Shown in pieces: positions 9,434 through 18,600 of a stretch of 64,000 bases of DNA (position 1 is its first letter; each line of letters starts with the position of its first letter). The notes below the pieces were generated by a model. That model was not told the origin of the DNA. It searched no databases and saw nothing but the letters and a program-made list of their open reading frames with translations. The DNA is from Spartobacteria bacterium. Its GTDB lineage: Bacteria > Verrucomicrobiota > Verrucomicrobiia > Chthoniobacterales > UBA10450. Both the position numbers and the translations under genes were made by a program. The stretch spans positions 143,797 to 207,796 of the forward strand of contig PNAS01000013.1 of the NCBI GenBank assembly GCA_003169695.1, in the 5' to 3' direction.

Positions 9434-10867
9434 CTAATTAATCATCACGACTGTGCCAACTGGAATCTCGACGAAGAGTTTGCGGGCGGCGTCGGAGGGA
9501 AGGCGAATGCAACCGTGTGATGCCGGGTATGTCGGTACCACCCCTTCGTGCATGCCGAAGTCACGACAATTGAGCCGCATGAAATAGGGCATGGCGCATT
9601 TGTAGATGGTGGAGCGATGGTCGCGGTCTTTGTCGGTGATCACGTATTGACCGGGCGGCGTCGTGAAACCCTGGCGGCCGGTCGAGCACTGCGTGGTAAA
9701 AACGGTAACGCCGTCCTTGATGACCGCCATGTTTTGTTTCGCGAGCGAAATCTCGACACGTAGCTGATCAGGCATGGGACCTCCACCGAGGAGCATCTGC
9801 AGGGATTGCCAGTTTTCGCTCCAGGCGGCGAAATAAAGCGGAAGCATTTTTTCGCGCGGGGTGGCCCGGTTCCGATCGGCGCCGGCGTCGAGCAGGGCGC
9901 GGACGTAATCGGCCTTGCCGAGTCCCGCGGCCAGCATCAACAAATTAATGCCCGTCTCCTCCTGAATATAAAGGCGCAGGTATTTTGATTTGAGCAGGGA
10001 CATGAAGTCTTTCTCGCAAGCTTTCGGAAGGACGATGTTCGGGTCGCTCCCGCAGGCCAGCAGCGTATGGAAAAGCGTCGCGTCATCGCTGGCGATGGCG
10101 TAGGCGATGAGCGGGACGGTGCCGCCTTCGCGGGTGGGGGGCGCGGGATGCTTGCTCAAAAGAAGCCGAACTTGCTCCTTCATGTCTGCGTGCAACGCGG
10201 TTTCGAGCGCGGCCCGGGTGTTCGCGGTCCATTGGAGCGTGGCCGGGAATCGCTCCAGGACGGTCTGAAAAATTTTCATATCGCCCGTCTCGAGGGCCAT
10301 TGTGAGGAGATCATTTCCTGCGGCGGAGGCCCCTTCGAGATTCGACACCAGGGGGAGAAGCAGTTGGACGGCTTCAAGTTTTCCGGCTGTGATGGCGTAA
10401 TGCAACGCGCAGCGACCGGCCGGGTCTGTAAAATCCACGCGCGCGTGCCGTTCCAGCAGTGTGCGAAGGATTCCGACGTTCCCCTGCATGGCGGCCGCCA
10501 TAAGCGGGGTGACGCCTGTGTCGTCCGCCGTTTCAACCGACGCGCCGGCGTCGAGCATGCGTAGAACGGTTTTCCAATCCTGCTTCAATGCGGCGATAAC
10601 AAGCGCGACCTGGCCCGGAGTGGCGGGAACATTCGCATCGAGATTCGACGTGAAGCAATGATCAATGATGGCAGTTCTGCGTGCCGCCGCCATCGGGAAC
10701 GCAGCATAGGTACTGGGCAACGAAGCTCGCGCGTCCAGGTCTTCGGATGGTGCAAGAGAGGGAATTGGAAGCTTTGCCTCCGGATCGGGCGTAAGGCTCG
10801 TCGCTCGAACCATAATCAGAGCCGCAGCCGTGCTGCTGACCCAAATTCGAATTGTTGATGCGCGCAT
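9434..10867 (-). CDS. Ankyrin-repeat protein with C-terminal L,D-transpeptidase (YkuD) domain
   Basis: A 477-residue fusion. An N-terminal hydrophobic stretch (residues 5-22) suggests export. About residues 80-365 hold ankyrin-type repeats (for example GVTPLMAAAMQGNVGILRTL and GINLLMLAAGLGKADYVRAL). The last 115 residues are a YkuD domain: VTVFTTQCSTGRQGFTTPPG, GMHEGVVPTYPASHGCIRL with the catalytic cysteine at about 453 and the conserved histidine and arginine around it. YkuD domains form 3-3 or protein-peptidoglycan cross-links in the periplasm. The ankyrin part probably recruits a partner protein. The fusion is uncommon but I cannot say how rare. Confidence 0.8.
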   Translation of the reverse strand: MRASTIRIWVSSTAAALIMVRATSLTPDPEAKLPIPSLAPSEDLDARASLPSTYAAFPMAAARRTAIIDHCFTSNLDANVPATPGQVALVIAALKQDWKTVLRMLDAGASVETADDTGVTPLMAAAMQGNVGILRTLLERHARVDFTDPAGRCALHYAITAGKLEAVQLLLPLVSNLEGASAAGNDLLTMALETGDMKIFQTVLERFPATLQWTANTRAALETALHADMKEQVRLLLSKHPAPPTREGGTVPLIAYAIASDDATLFHTLLACGSDPNIVLPKACEKDFMSLLKSKYLRLYIQEETGINLLMLAAGLGKADYVRALLDAGADRNRATPREKMLPLYFAAWSENWQSLQMLLGGGPMPDQLRVEISLAKQNMAVIKDGVTVFTTQCSTGRQGFTTPPGQYVITDKDRDHRSTIYKCAMPYFMRLNCRDFGMHEGVVPTYPASHGCIRLPSDAARKLFVEIPVGTVVMIN

Positions 10868-11147
10868 ATTCCCGAGTGAGGGTGAAGAATCTTACACCCA
10901 GCGTCAAGAAGCTAGTAGCACGAGGGGGGCCAACGGATTCCCGGCGAAGTAACGCAGTGCCGGCGCGCAGGCGGTGTTCGACTTCGAACGTGTCGGGGCA
11001 GACAGCAGGGCCGCGCTAAATCAGCCTTGACTGGGTAGGAGGTGGCAATAGGGTTCGTTTTCACCTGACCAATCTCCGCGCGTAATCGTCCTAGTCGGGA
11101 TACCCGCGCGGACGCCAGAGTGACCCACACCGAAAAGGAATATACAG

Positions 11148-11804
11148 ATGAAAATAACCATTCTTGCCCTCTCTGCGTTCGTCGTGGCCACCGCCCCCCT
11201 GACGTGGGCTCAAGAAGAAACCGCGACACCAGCACCTGAAGCGACCGCGCCAGAGAAATCGCCGTCGTCCGCCACGGACCCGACCGTGTCGGTCACGACG
11301 GAAAAGTCTGCTGCTGCTGAAAAGAGCAGCTCGCCCACCGGACCAACAAAAGCCTCTTCGCCCGCGAAGACCACCGCCGCGTCGACAAAATCTGCGCCGC
11401 CGACTGCGGTCATGCCAACGAAGAAGTCGACTGTGGAGGCCACGTTGAAAGACATTGAGGATAAGTGGGAGGCCTCATTCATGTCGCACGATCCTTCGGT
11501 CGCCCAAGCCTACCTCGGGGACGATTACCGCGGTGTGAGCTCGAAGGGCAAGGTCATAAGCAAGTCCAGTCTCCTGGCCGAGATCAAGAAGGACACTGAC
11601 ATCTACACTTCCGCGAAGAATGGAAATACGGACGTGCGCGTTTATGGCGGCCACTTTGCGGTCGTCCTGGGGACTTCTACGGAAGCTGGCAAGGACAAAG
11701 ATGGCAAAGCCTTCAAACGCAGCTTTCGATGGACTGATGCCTGGGTGGACCGCAACGGCAAATGGCAGTGCGTTGCTTCCCAATCCATGTTGCTCTCCAA
11801 GTAA
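11148..11804 (+). CDS. Secreted NTF2-like (DUF4440-type) protein
   Basis: A 218-residue protein with a clear signal peptide (MKITILALSAFVVATAPLTWA). Residues 22-95 are a low-complexity Thr/Ala/Pro/Lys linker. The C-terminal 115 residues read as a DUF4440/SnoaL-like fold: ATLKDIEDKWEASFMSHD, AYLGDDYRGVSSKGKVISKS, VRVYGGHFAVVLGT, RWTDAWVDRNGKWQCVASQ. Such domains bind small hydrophobic ligands, but many have no known function. A purine-rich ribosome-binding site (aaaagga) precedes the ATG. Confidence 0.7.
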   Translation: MKITILALSAFVVATAPLTWAQEETATPAPEATAPEKSPSSATDPTVSVTTEKSAAAEKSSSPTGPTKASSPAKTTAASTKSAPPTAVMPTKKSTVEATLKDIEDKWEASFMSHDPSVAQAYLGDDYRGVSSKGKVISKSSLLAEIKKDTDIYTSAKNGNTDVRVYGGHFAVVLGTSTEAGKDKDGKAFKRSFRWTDAWVDRNGKWQCVASQSMLLSK

Positions 11805-11904
11805 AATCCCGCCAGAGATAAGCCGAACCAAGGAGTAGGCAAGCAATGACCGTGGTGCCTTTCTCCTGTTTTGCGGTCGTCTTCCCCGGTAAGAGAGAAC
11901 ATCA

Positions 11905-12360
11905 ATGAACCCTTACGCGGCGCCGGTTAATGCCCTGCCCGAGCGAACTCATTGGTGGGGGCGGAATTGGAAATGGTTTGTGCCGACTGGCTGCCTGGGA
12001 ATGTTGCTTCTCGCGGCGGGCTTCGTTTTTGTCATCGTTAGCATTGTCTTCGGCGCAATGAAGTCATCCGACGCCTATAAGACTGCCTTGGCCAAGGTAC
12101 AGGCCGATCCCAGGGTGGTGAATACGCTCGGATCTCCGATCAGGGATGGATTCTTTGTTTCCGGAACGACCAACGTGAGCGGTTCGTCCGGACACGCTGA
12201 CCTGACCGTCCCCATCTCCGGTCCCAAAGGTAAAGGAACGATTTATTTCGTTGCCACGAAATTTGCGGGCGAGTGGAGTTTCTCAAAGCTCATCGTCGAA
12301 GTGGGAAAAACGGGGGAACGAATCGATCTAACCGAAGAGGGCCCAAGGACGGCGCCTTGA
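11905..12360 (+). CDS. Coa1-like (cytochrome oxidase assembly factor 1 family) membrane protein
   Basis: A 151-residue protein with one membrane helix (about residues 28-52), then SDAYKTALAKVQADPRVVNTLGSPIRDGFFVSG and a beta-rich domain ending GKGTIYFVATKFAGEWSFSKLIVE when read in parts. This is the pattern of the bacterial Coa1/Tim21-like domain. In mitochondria Coa1 helps cytochrome oxidase assembly; in bacteria the role is not shown. No oxidase genes are near. Confidence 0.65.
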   Translation: MNPYAAPVNALPERTHWWGRNWKWFVPTGCLGMLLLAAGFVFVIVSIVFGAMKSSDAYKTALAKVQADPRVVNTLGSPIRDGFFVSGTTNVSGSSGHADLTVPISGPKGKGTIYFVATKFAGEWSFSKLIVEVGKTGERIDLTEEGPRTAP

Positions 12361-12363
12361 AGC

Positions 12364-12398
12364 CCAAGGAAGGCGGTTTGGAAACCGCCTCGCCTTGG
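12364..12398 (+). terminator. Two-part hairpin after the Coa1-like gene
   Basis: An inner stem (aggcggttt / aaaccgcct) is nested in an outer stem (ccaagg / ccttgg) just downstream of the stop codon. The hairpin is strong but has no T-run, so it is a candidate terminator or mRNA 3' end only. Confidence 0.4.
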
Positions 12399-12466
12399 CT
12401 GATCGTCAACAATGTTTCGCGAGTGCCTTGTTTACTCATGCGCATGGGCCGGTAGCTTAGAGGCCC

Positions 12467-13510
12467 ATGCCCGTCTCGGAGGAACAAGTTAAGGAAGCTC
12501 TAAGGGGCGTGAAGTATCCCGGCTTCAGTCGCGATATTGTTTCGTTCGGGCTCGTGAAGGGAATTCAGATCGAGGACGGAGCGGTGACAGTTCAGCTGGC
12601 ACTCGCTACAAACGAGCCGGCGATTCCTCAAACGATCAAGACAGAGGCAGAGGAAATTCTGCGCGCAGTGGCCGGCGTGGAACAGGCGAAGGTGTTGATC
12701 GATATCCAGGCGCCGCCGGCCGGAGCGGGCGCGGCAGGCGTTGGGACAACACGCATCGAAGGAATCAAACACGTCATCGCGATCGCGAGCGGCAAGGGTG
12801 GAGTGGGGAAATCGACAGTTGCGGCCAATCTCGCCGTGGCCTTGGAGAAAACAGGTGCACGGGTCGGACTTTGCGATTGCGACATTTACGGGCCGAGCAT
12901 TTCACTCATGTTCGGCACGCGGGATCGCCCCACCGCTACGGAAGAGAATCGCATCATCCCGATCGAGCAATACAACCTGAAGCTGATGTCGATGGGCTTC
13001 CTGCTCGACGACTCCGCCCCCGCGATTCTGCGCGGACCGATGGTGACGCGATACACGCAGCAATTCCTGCGACAGGTCGAATGGGGCGAGCTCGATTATC
13101 TTGTGCTCGATCTGCCGCCGGGCACGGGCGACATTCAACTCACGATTGTACAAACCGTCGCACTCGCCGGTGCGATCATCGTGACCACGCCGCAAGAGGT
13201 CGCCTTAATCGATGCGCGGAAAGCTTCGACTATGTTTGAAAAAGTGAACGTGCCGGTGCTCGGGCTGATCGAAAACATGAGCTACTTCGAGTCGCCGAGC
13301 GACGGGAAGCGGTATGACATCTTTGGTTCCGGTGGCGGGGAGCGCGAAGCCAGGCGTCTTCGCGTTCCGTTGCTGGGCCAGATCCCGATCGATATCGCAA
13401 CGCGCGAATCCGGCGATCGCGGAATGCCCATTACCGGCGAAAAAGGCGATTCCCTGGTGGCCACCGAGTTCATGAGAATCGCGCGAGAGCTGCGCCGGAC
13501 TCTGCCTTAA
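12467..13510 (+). CDS. Mrp/NBP35-family Fe-S carrier ATPase (ApbC-like)
   Basis: A 347-residue protein: an N-terminal MIP18/DUF59 domain (residues 1-85), then a ParA/MinD-type ATPase with the deviant Walker A IASGKGGVGKST, DCDIYGPS, VLDLPPGTGD and TTPQEVALIDARKA. These proteins carry or insert Fe-S clusters. After GLIENMSYF the family usually has a CXXC that bridges a [4Fe-4S] cluster in the dimer; here the sequence is ESPSDGKRYDIFG with no cysteine pair. It may therefore act differently from ApbC. It is upstream of the pyrimidine genes with no overlap. Confidence 0.85.
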   Translation: MPVSEEQVKEALRGVKYPGFSRDIVSFGLVKGIQIEDGAVTVQLALATNEPAIPQTIKTEAEEILRAVAGVEQAKVLIDIQAPPAGAGAAGVGTTRIEGIKHVIAIASGKGGVGKSTVAANLAVALEKTGARVGLCDCDIYGPSISLMFGTRDRPTATEENRIIPIEQYNLKLMSMGFLLDDSAPAILRGPMVTRYTQQFLRQVEWGELDYLVLDLPPGTGDIQLTIVQTVALAGAIIVTTPQEVALIDARKASTMFEKVNVPVLGLIENMSYFESPSDGKRYDIFGSGGGEREARRLRVPLLGQIPIDIATRESGDRGMPITGEKGDSLVATEFMRIARELRRTLP

Positions 13511-13587
13511 AGGAAAATTGAATAGGTACGGCCGCTGCTACATCTAAGGTAGGACGATATGGTTTTTGTTGACCAACCTTCGTTTAT

Positions 13588-13833
13588 ATGAAAAACAGTC
13601 CCGAGATGACCGCCGCGCAAGGGGAACAATCTCAGTTCGTTGAGAACTCCGTTCTCTACAAAGAGTTCCTGGCCGAGCGGGAGGAGATTTTGAAACATAA
13701 GTGGATCGAGAGCGAGAAGGCCGGATCTGACATCGGCTTCGAGAAGGCGCTGGGCGATTGGATTGTGAAATATCGTTCCAGCTGGCGAAACAAGCGGATG
13801 AAGGAGGCCAAGGCCGAACCGACCGCAGCGTAA
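13588..13833 (+). CDS. Small conserved-looking protein of unknown function
   Basis: An 81-residue charged protein without cysteines or membrane segments. The middle (QFVENSVLYKEFLAERE, KHKWIESEKAGSDIGFEKA) looks helical and coding-like, with a plausible domain end before a Lys/Glu/Ala-rich tail. It lies between the Mrp-type gene and pyrR in the same direction. I do not recognise a family with certainty. Confidence 0.55.
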   Translation: MKNSPEMTAAQGEQSQFVENSVLYKEFLAEREEILKHKWIESEKAGSDIGFEKALGDWIVKYRSSWRNKRMKEAKAEPTAA

Positions 13834-13882
13834 TCTCGCCATTTTCCTTTAATGCGATCCCGCGAGGTCGCCAAGGAATGCA

Positions 13883-14464
13883 ATGACCAACAACCAAAAC
13901 GCTCGCACTTCGCCCGCGCCCGCCACTCTTCCGGTGATGGATGGCGAAGCCATTAACCGCGCACTTCGCCGGATCGCGCACGAAATCATCGAGCGTAATC
14001 CAGAGCTTGCCTCGGTAATTCTAGCGGGAATTCCATCGCGCGGCGTTGAGATTGCGCGTCGGATTGCCGGCATCATCGAGTCGCTGGGAAAATCTCCCAT
14101 CGAGACCGGCGTTATCGACGTCTCGATGCATCGCGACGATGTCGGGAAACGGGCTGAGCTGCCGCGAGTCCGGGCGTCATGGCTGCCGCTGCCGCTCGAG
14201 AACAAAACAGTTATCATCGTCGACGATGTTTTTTTCACCGGCCGGACGGCCCGCGCGGCCATGGATGCGATCAGTTCCTTTGGACGCCCCGCCAGAATCC
14301 AGCTTGCCGCACTGATCGATCGGGGCCACCGCGAATTGCCCATTCGGGTCGATTACGTCGGAAAGAATCTCCCGACCGCGGCCGGCGAACGCGTGCGCTT
14401 ACGTCTCGAGAATGTGGATGGAGAACCGGATGCCGTCTGGCTGATCAAGGAGGAGAACGCGTGA
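13883..14464 (+). CDS. pyrR: PyrR-like uracil phosphoribosyltransferase / pyrimidine operon regulator
   Basis: A 193-residue type I phosphoribosyltransferase. The PRPP-binding motif is [19 protein letters not shown], and the N-terminal region with [25 protein letters not shown] and [10 protein letters not shown] matches PyrR. PyrR converts uracil and PRPP to UMP, and in some bacteria binds pyr mRNA to control attenuation. No attenuator leader is seen in the roughly 50 bp before it. The start has an AAGGA site just upstream. Its stop overlaps the pyrB start by 4 bp (GTGA). Confidence 0.9.
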   Translation: MTNNQNARTSPAPATLPVMDGEAINRALRRIAHEIIERNPELASVILAGIPSRGVEIARRIAGIIESLGKSPIETGVIDVSMHRDDVGKRAELPRVRASWLPLPLENKTVIIVDDVFFTGRTARAAMDAISSFGRPARIQLAALIDRGHRELPIRVDYVGKNLPTAAGERVRLRLENVDGEPDAVWLIKEENA

Positions 14465-15411
14465 CGGAGCCTGGAAAATCCGAAACGCGCTGGCAGCGAA
14501 AAGACCTGCTCGGCATCCGCGAACTCTCCGCGGAGGAAGTAACATTCATTCTCGATACTGCGGATGCCTTCAAGGAAGTCGGCACCCGCGAGATCAAGAA
14601 GGTTCCGGCGTTGCGGGGCAAAACGCTCGTGAATTTTTTCGTCGAGCCGAGCACGCGCACGCGCACGTCCTTCGAGATCGCTGCGATTCGTCTGAGCGCG
14701 GACGTCATCAATATCTCGGCGACATCCTCCAGCCTGACGAAAGGGGAAACGCTCAAAGACACCGCAAAGATTCTCGAGGCAAACCATGCCGATATTATCG
14801 TTCTGCGGCACGGTTCGTCCGGGGCGCCGCAGTTCCTCGCCGAGCGACTCAGATCGAGCATCATCAATGCGGGCGATGGCGCGCACGAACATCCCACACA
14901 GGCGCTGCTGGATCTTTACACGATCCGGGAAAGAAAGGGCGCCGTGGCCGGACTGCATGTCGTTATCATCGGCGATATTCTCTTCAGCCGCGTTGCGCGA
15001 TCGAATATCTTCGGCCTGCTCAAACTCGGCGCCCGCGTCACATTGGTCGGGCCGAGCACGCTGGTGCCGCGCGAGTTTGAAAAGCTGGGTGTCACCGTGT
15101 CGTACGACATCGACGAAGTCTTGCCGACAGCCGATGTGGTGAATCTGCTTCGGATTCAGCATGAGCGTCAGCGCAAGGAATACTTTCCAGGGGTCGGTGA
15201 ATATATCCGGCTGTTTGGCCTGACCAAGGATCGAGCGAAGCTGCTGAAACCGGATTGCCTGATCATGCATCCGGGCCCGATCAACCGCGGCGTCGAAATC
15301 GATAGTGAATTGGCTGACGGCGCGCAAAGCGTCATCCTGGATCAAGTCACCAACGGCCTCGCGATCCGCATGGCGGTTCTTTATCTATGCGGAGGGATTG
15401 CAACCCCATGA
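14461..15411 (+). CDS. pyrB: Aspartate carbamoyltransferase catalytic subunit
   Basis: A 316-residue enzyme that joins carbamoyl phosphate and aspartate in the second step of UMP synthesis. Signatures: [17 protein letters not shown] (carbamoyl phosphate loop), [13 protein letters not shown] and [12 protein letters not shown]. The GTG at 14461 is chosen because it overlaps the pyrR stop by 4 bp and has a strong AAGGAGG six or so bases upstream; the frame is open further 5' inside pyrR. No pyrI regulatory subunit is present, so it is probably a pyrI-independent enzyme associated with PyrC. Confidence 0.95.
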   Translation: MTEPGKSETRWQRKDLLGIRELSAEEVTFILDTADAFKEVGTREIKKVPALRGKTLVNFFVEPSTRTRTSFEIAAIRLSADVINISATSSSLTKGETLKDTAKILEANHADIIVLRHGSSGAPQFLAERLRSSIINAGDGAHEHPTQALLDLYTIRERKGAVAGLHVVIIGDILFSRVARSNIFGLLKLGARVTLVGPSTLVPREFEKLGVTVSYDIDEVLPTADVVNLLRIQHERQRKEYFPGVGEYIRLFGLTKDRAKLLKPDCLIMHPGPINRGVEIDSELADGAQSVILDQVTNGLAIRMAVLYLCGGIATP

Positions 15412-16688
15412 ACACGGTCATTCGCAATGGCCGGATCATCGATCCAGCGAACGAGCGCGATGAAGTCGCCGATCTGGCCATTGTCGATGGGCGAATTGCT
15501 AATCTCCCCGCACTCCGCACTCCGCAATCTGCAATTGATGAGATTGACGCTACAGGACTCATCGTTTGCCCAGGCTTGATCGACCTGCACGTGCATTTGC
15601 GGGAGCCGGGCTTCGGGTGGAAGGAGACGATCGAGTCCGGCGCGCGGGCGGCTGCTGCTGGTGGATTCACTACCATCGTCTGCATGCCGAATACGTCACC
15701 GGTCGCGGACAGTCCGAGCACGATCGCCTGGATCAAAGATCGCGCAGCCGAAGTAGCGTGCGTGAATGTGCTGCCCACGGGTACGATCTCGAAGGCCCTG
15801 ATGGGCGAAGAACTTGCGCCGCTCGGTTCGCTCGCGCAAGCCGGTGTGGTCGCCATCACCGATGACGGGCGATGCGTTCAGAATAACGAGCTGATGCGCC
15901 GCGCCGTCGAATATGCGCGCATGGTGGGCCTCCCCGTTTTCGATCATTGCCAGGACTACAATCTCGTCGGCGCGGGCGTGGTTCACGAGGGTTACTGGAG
16001 CACGCTTCTTGGCCTGCCGGGCTGGCCAAGCGCTGGCGAGGAGGCGATCGTTATGCGCAATGTCCTCCTGGCGGAACTCTGCGATCATCACATTCACTGC
16101 CAGCATATCAGTGCCGCCGGCAGCGTCCGGATTCTGCGCGAAGCGCAAGCGCGCGGCGTCAAGATCAGCGGGGAAGTCTGCCCGCATCATATCGCGCTCA
16201 CCGATGATGCGATTCAGAACTTCGATACGAATTTTAAGATGAATCCACCGTTGCGGGCGAAAGAGGATGTGGCTGCGTTGCTCGAGGGAATCGCCGACGG
16301 CACACTCGCGATCCTCGCCAGCGATCACGCGCCGCACGCGAAGTTCGAAAAAGAAGTTGAGTTCGACGCGGCGCCGTTTGGAATCGTGGGACTGGAAACG
16401 GAGCTGGCATTATTTCTTGACTTGCTCGTTCACAAAAACAAAACAATCGATCTTCCGCGATTGGTTGAGATGTTCACGGTGAATCCGGCGCGGCTTCTAC
16501 AAATCGATGCCGGAACGCTTTCGCCGAAGCGGACCGCCGATGTGACCTTGATCGATCCGGAGCTGGAATGGACTTTTGAGGCGAGCGCCTCGCAATCGAT
16601 CTCGCGCAACACTCCCTTCGACGGATGGAAGCTGAAAGGGCGCGCGGTCCGCACTATTGTCGGTGGGCGGACGGTCTGGGCACTGTAG
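15408..16688 (+). CDS. pyrC: Dihydroorotase (class I, PyrC type)
   Basis: A 426-residue amidohydrolase for the third step of UMP synthesis. Seen: [13 protein letters not shown] with the two metal-binding histidines, [50 protein letters not shown] with the catalytic aspartate, and the C-terminal [10 protein letters not shown] and ADVTLIDP. The start ATG overlaps the pyrB stop (ATGA) and has GGAGG upstream; an earlier in-frame ATG at 15387 would overlap pyrB more. pyrR-pyrB-pyrC thus form one coupled operon. Confidence 0.95.
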   Translation: MNTVIRNGRIIDPANERDEVADLAIVDGRIANLPALRTPQSAIDEIDATGLIVCPGLIDLHVHLREPGFGWKETIESGARAAAAGGFTTIVCMPNTSPVADSPSTIAWIKDRAAEVACVNVLPTGTISKALMGEELAPLGSLAQAGVVAITDDGRCVQNNELMRRAVEYARMVGLPVFDHCQDYNLVGAGVVHEGYWSTLLGLPGWPSAGEEAIVMRNVLLAELCDHHIHCQHISAAGSVRILREAQARGVKISGEVCPHHIALTDDAIQNFDTNFKMNPPLRAKEDVAALLEGIADGTLAILASDHAPHAKFEKEVEFDAAPFGIVGLETELALFLDLLVHKNKTIDLPRLVEMFTVNPARLLQIDAGTLSPKRTADVTLIDPELEWTFEASASQSISRNTPFDGWKLKGRAVRTIVGGRTVWAL

Positions 16689-16712
16689 GGCGTTTCTGTG
16701 AAACGCCGCCCT
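16687..16712 (+). terminator. Hairpin after pyrC
   Basis: An 8-bp perfect stem (ggcgtttc / gaaacgcc) with a 3-base loop directly follows the pyrC stop codon, flanked by agg/cct extension. No T-run is seen. It sits between converging pyrC and the CBS gene, so it may serve both. Confidence 0.45.
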
Positions 16713-16753
16713 GAAATGGCATCTTGACACAGACGCCCTCCAATCTTTTTACA

Positions 16754-17203
16754 TCATCCCGAATAACCGCCCGAAATGTAGTGTTCGAGATGGGCGATCG
16801 CAGCCGATTGACTGGCGATGACCCACTTGACCAAATCGCCGATCGAAATAACCCCGCGCAGCGTGTCGCCCTCCACCACGGGCAGGTGCCGAATTCTCTT
16901 CTCGGTCATCATGCGCAGGCAGTTCTCGATCGGTTCTCGGGGAGTCACGATCGTGAGATCACTCGACATGATTTCGCGCACTTGAGTTTCCCGCGAACGC
17001 TTCCCGCGCAACATCACTTTGCGCGTGTAATCGCGCTCCGAAATCATCCCGAGAAGACGTTCATCCTGAACGACCAGGAGCGCGCCAACGTTCTTGCTGG
17101 CCATTAGGTCGATCGCCTCGTAAACCGTCGCATCAGGCGAGACCGAAAAGATCTCGCTGCCTTTCTGGCCGAGAATCGCGTCGATAGTTCCGCTTACGTT
17201 CAT
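16754..17203 (-). CDS. CBS-domain-pair protein
   Basis: A 149-residue protein of two CBS domains and little else. Seen: DATVYEAIDLMASKNVGALLVVQD, LLGMISERDYTRKVMLRG, and EPIENCLRMMTEKRIRHLPVVEGDTLRGVISIGDLVKW in parts. Pairs of this kind bind adenine nucleotides and sense energy state, but stand-alone ones have no assigned partner. The ATG at 17203 (MNVSGTIDAILGQ) is preferred to an upstream in-frame start at 17278. Confidence 0.85.
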   Translation of the reverse strand: MNVSGTIDAILGQKGSEIFSVSPDATVYEAIDLMASKNVGALLVVQDERLLGMISERDYTRKVMLRGKRSRETQVREIMSSDLTIVTPREPIENCLRMMTEKRIRHLPVVEGDTLRGVISIGDLVKWVIASQSAAIAHLEHYISGGYSG

Positions 17204-17296
17204 GATCGAGAGGCGCCGCCTTTGCAGCAAGTCCGCCGAGGTGGAAACGAAAGTAACGAGGTGCGTCCCGCCTTGCAATGTTTCTCTGTGACGGGG

Positions 17297-17485
17297 TCAG
17301 GCTCTTCTCGAGAGGATGAAGTCGAATTCGCGCTGCTGCGGCCGCGAAACGGGCGTGGCAGCTGCCGCTATTGAGAAGCGCAACGCGCGCAAAATGCGCA
17401 GGCCGCGCTCGATTCGATCCGGGCGAACGGAATACGGAACGGAAAGCAAACTGCGACGCGGATAGTGAGTTTTGTATCTTTTCAT
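17297..17485 (-). CDS. Possible small basic protein
   Basis: A 62-codon open frame (MKRYKTHYPRRSLLSVPY to FDFILSRRA), very Arg-rich, between the CBS gene and the diverging WYL regulator. I recognise no family. The composition could also be chance in GC-rich DNA. Listed only because the 290-bp gap holds no better gene. Confidence 0.25.
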   Translation of the reverse strand: MKRYKTHYPRRSLLSVPYSVRPDRIERGLRILRALRFSIAAAATPVSRPQQREFDFILSRRA

Positions 17486-17577
17486 GGCGTCATCATGAAA
17501 CAGGGGGTAGGACATTGACTGTCCCAAGGCGAAAATAATTTTGACTATTTTCTCCCCAGTCGACAGGCCCTCGAAAC

Positions 17578-18597
17578 TTGAAGCAACGATCCAAGACAGT
17601 CCAAGGCGATGACGGTTTCTCCCGTCCGCCGCTGCAACGAATGATGCGGTTGCACGCCGCGCTTAAGTCACACCAATTTCCGAACTGCCAAAAGATCGCG
17701 GCAGAACTCGAAGTCTCGTCAAAAACGATTCAGCGTGACATCGACTTCATGCGCGATCGGCTTGGACTGCCGATCGGTTACGATGCTCAGAAGTTTGGAT
17801 TCTACTACACCGAAGCGGTCACCGGATTTCCGAGCATCGAGGTTTCAGAAGGCGAGATCACGGCGCTGTTCGTCGCGCAAAAGGCGCTCGCGCAGTACAA
17901 GGGAACGTCCTTCGAGCGTCCGCTGCATTCGGCTTTCCGCAAGATCACTGATGGTCTAAAGGATCGCGTTTCTTTCTCGTGGACCGATCTGGAGGATGTC
18001 ATCTCGTTCCGCAGCGCTGGCGCGAGCCCGGCCGACCTCGAACTTTTCGAGGTCGTGAGCAAAGCGGTGCTGCGGTCCGTCGAATTGGATTTCGAATATC
18101 GGAAACTGAAGAGCAGCGAGTACAAACCGCGCAGAGTCCGTCCGTATCACCTCGGCTGCCTCGAGAATCAATGGTACCTCTTCGCGGAAGACTTGGACCG
18201 GGCGCAGTTGCGGACTTTTGCGCTGCCCCGCATGCGAAAGGTCTCGCTGACGACGAAAGGTTTTCGTCGACCCGCCAACTTTTCGATCAGCAAGATTTTG
18301 AGCGGGAGCTTTGGCGTATTTTCCTCAGGCCGGAAGCATCGAATCCGGCTGCAATTCGATCCTTACGCGGCGCGTTTGGTCTCCGAGCGGATCTGGCACG
18401 AATCGCAGCGAATACGTTCTCTCCCGGATGGAGCGATTGTTATGCAGCTTGAACTCGGTGGCCTCGAGGAAATCGAGCGGTGGATTCTTAGCTGGGGCGG
18501 CCATGTCCAGGTGCTCGAACCCGCGCCGCTGCGCAGGGTGATCCGTGATGCAGCGGCGTCGATCGTAAAACTTTACCCGAAGACAAAGGCCAGCTGA
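17578..18597 (+). CDS. WYL-domain transcriptional regulator
   Basis: A 339-residue protein. The N-terminus is a DeoR/HTH_11-like winged helix (RMMRLHAALKSHQFPNCQ, ELEVSSKTIQRDIDFMRDRL), the middle holds the YafY-type region, and the WYL core is CLENQWYLFAEDLDRAQLRTF with a WCX-type end. WYL domains bind ligands, often nucleic acids or nucleotides, and such regulators control DNA repair, metabolism or defence genes. The start is a TTG at 17578; an in-frame ATG at 17641 would still keep the HTH. No target is obvious: the gene converges on sufD with 3 bp between them. Confidence 0.85.
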   Translation: MKQRSKTVQGDDGFSRPPLQRMMRLHAALKSHQFPNCQKIAAELEVSSKTIQRDIDFMRDRLGLPIGYDAQKFGFYYTEAVTGFPSIEVSEGEITALFVAQKALAQYKGTSFERPLHSAFRKITDGLKDRVSFSWTDLEDVISFRSAGASPADLELFEVVSKAVLRSVELDFEYRKLKSSEYKPRRVRPYHLGCLENQWYLFAEDLDRAQLRTFALPRMRKVSLTTKGFRRPANFSISKILSGSFGVFSSGRKHRIRLQFDPYAARLVSERIWHESQRIRSLPDGAIVMQLELGGLEEIERWILSWGGHVQVLEPAPLRRVIRDAAASIVKLYPKTKAS

Positions 18598-18600
18598 ACT

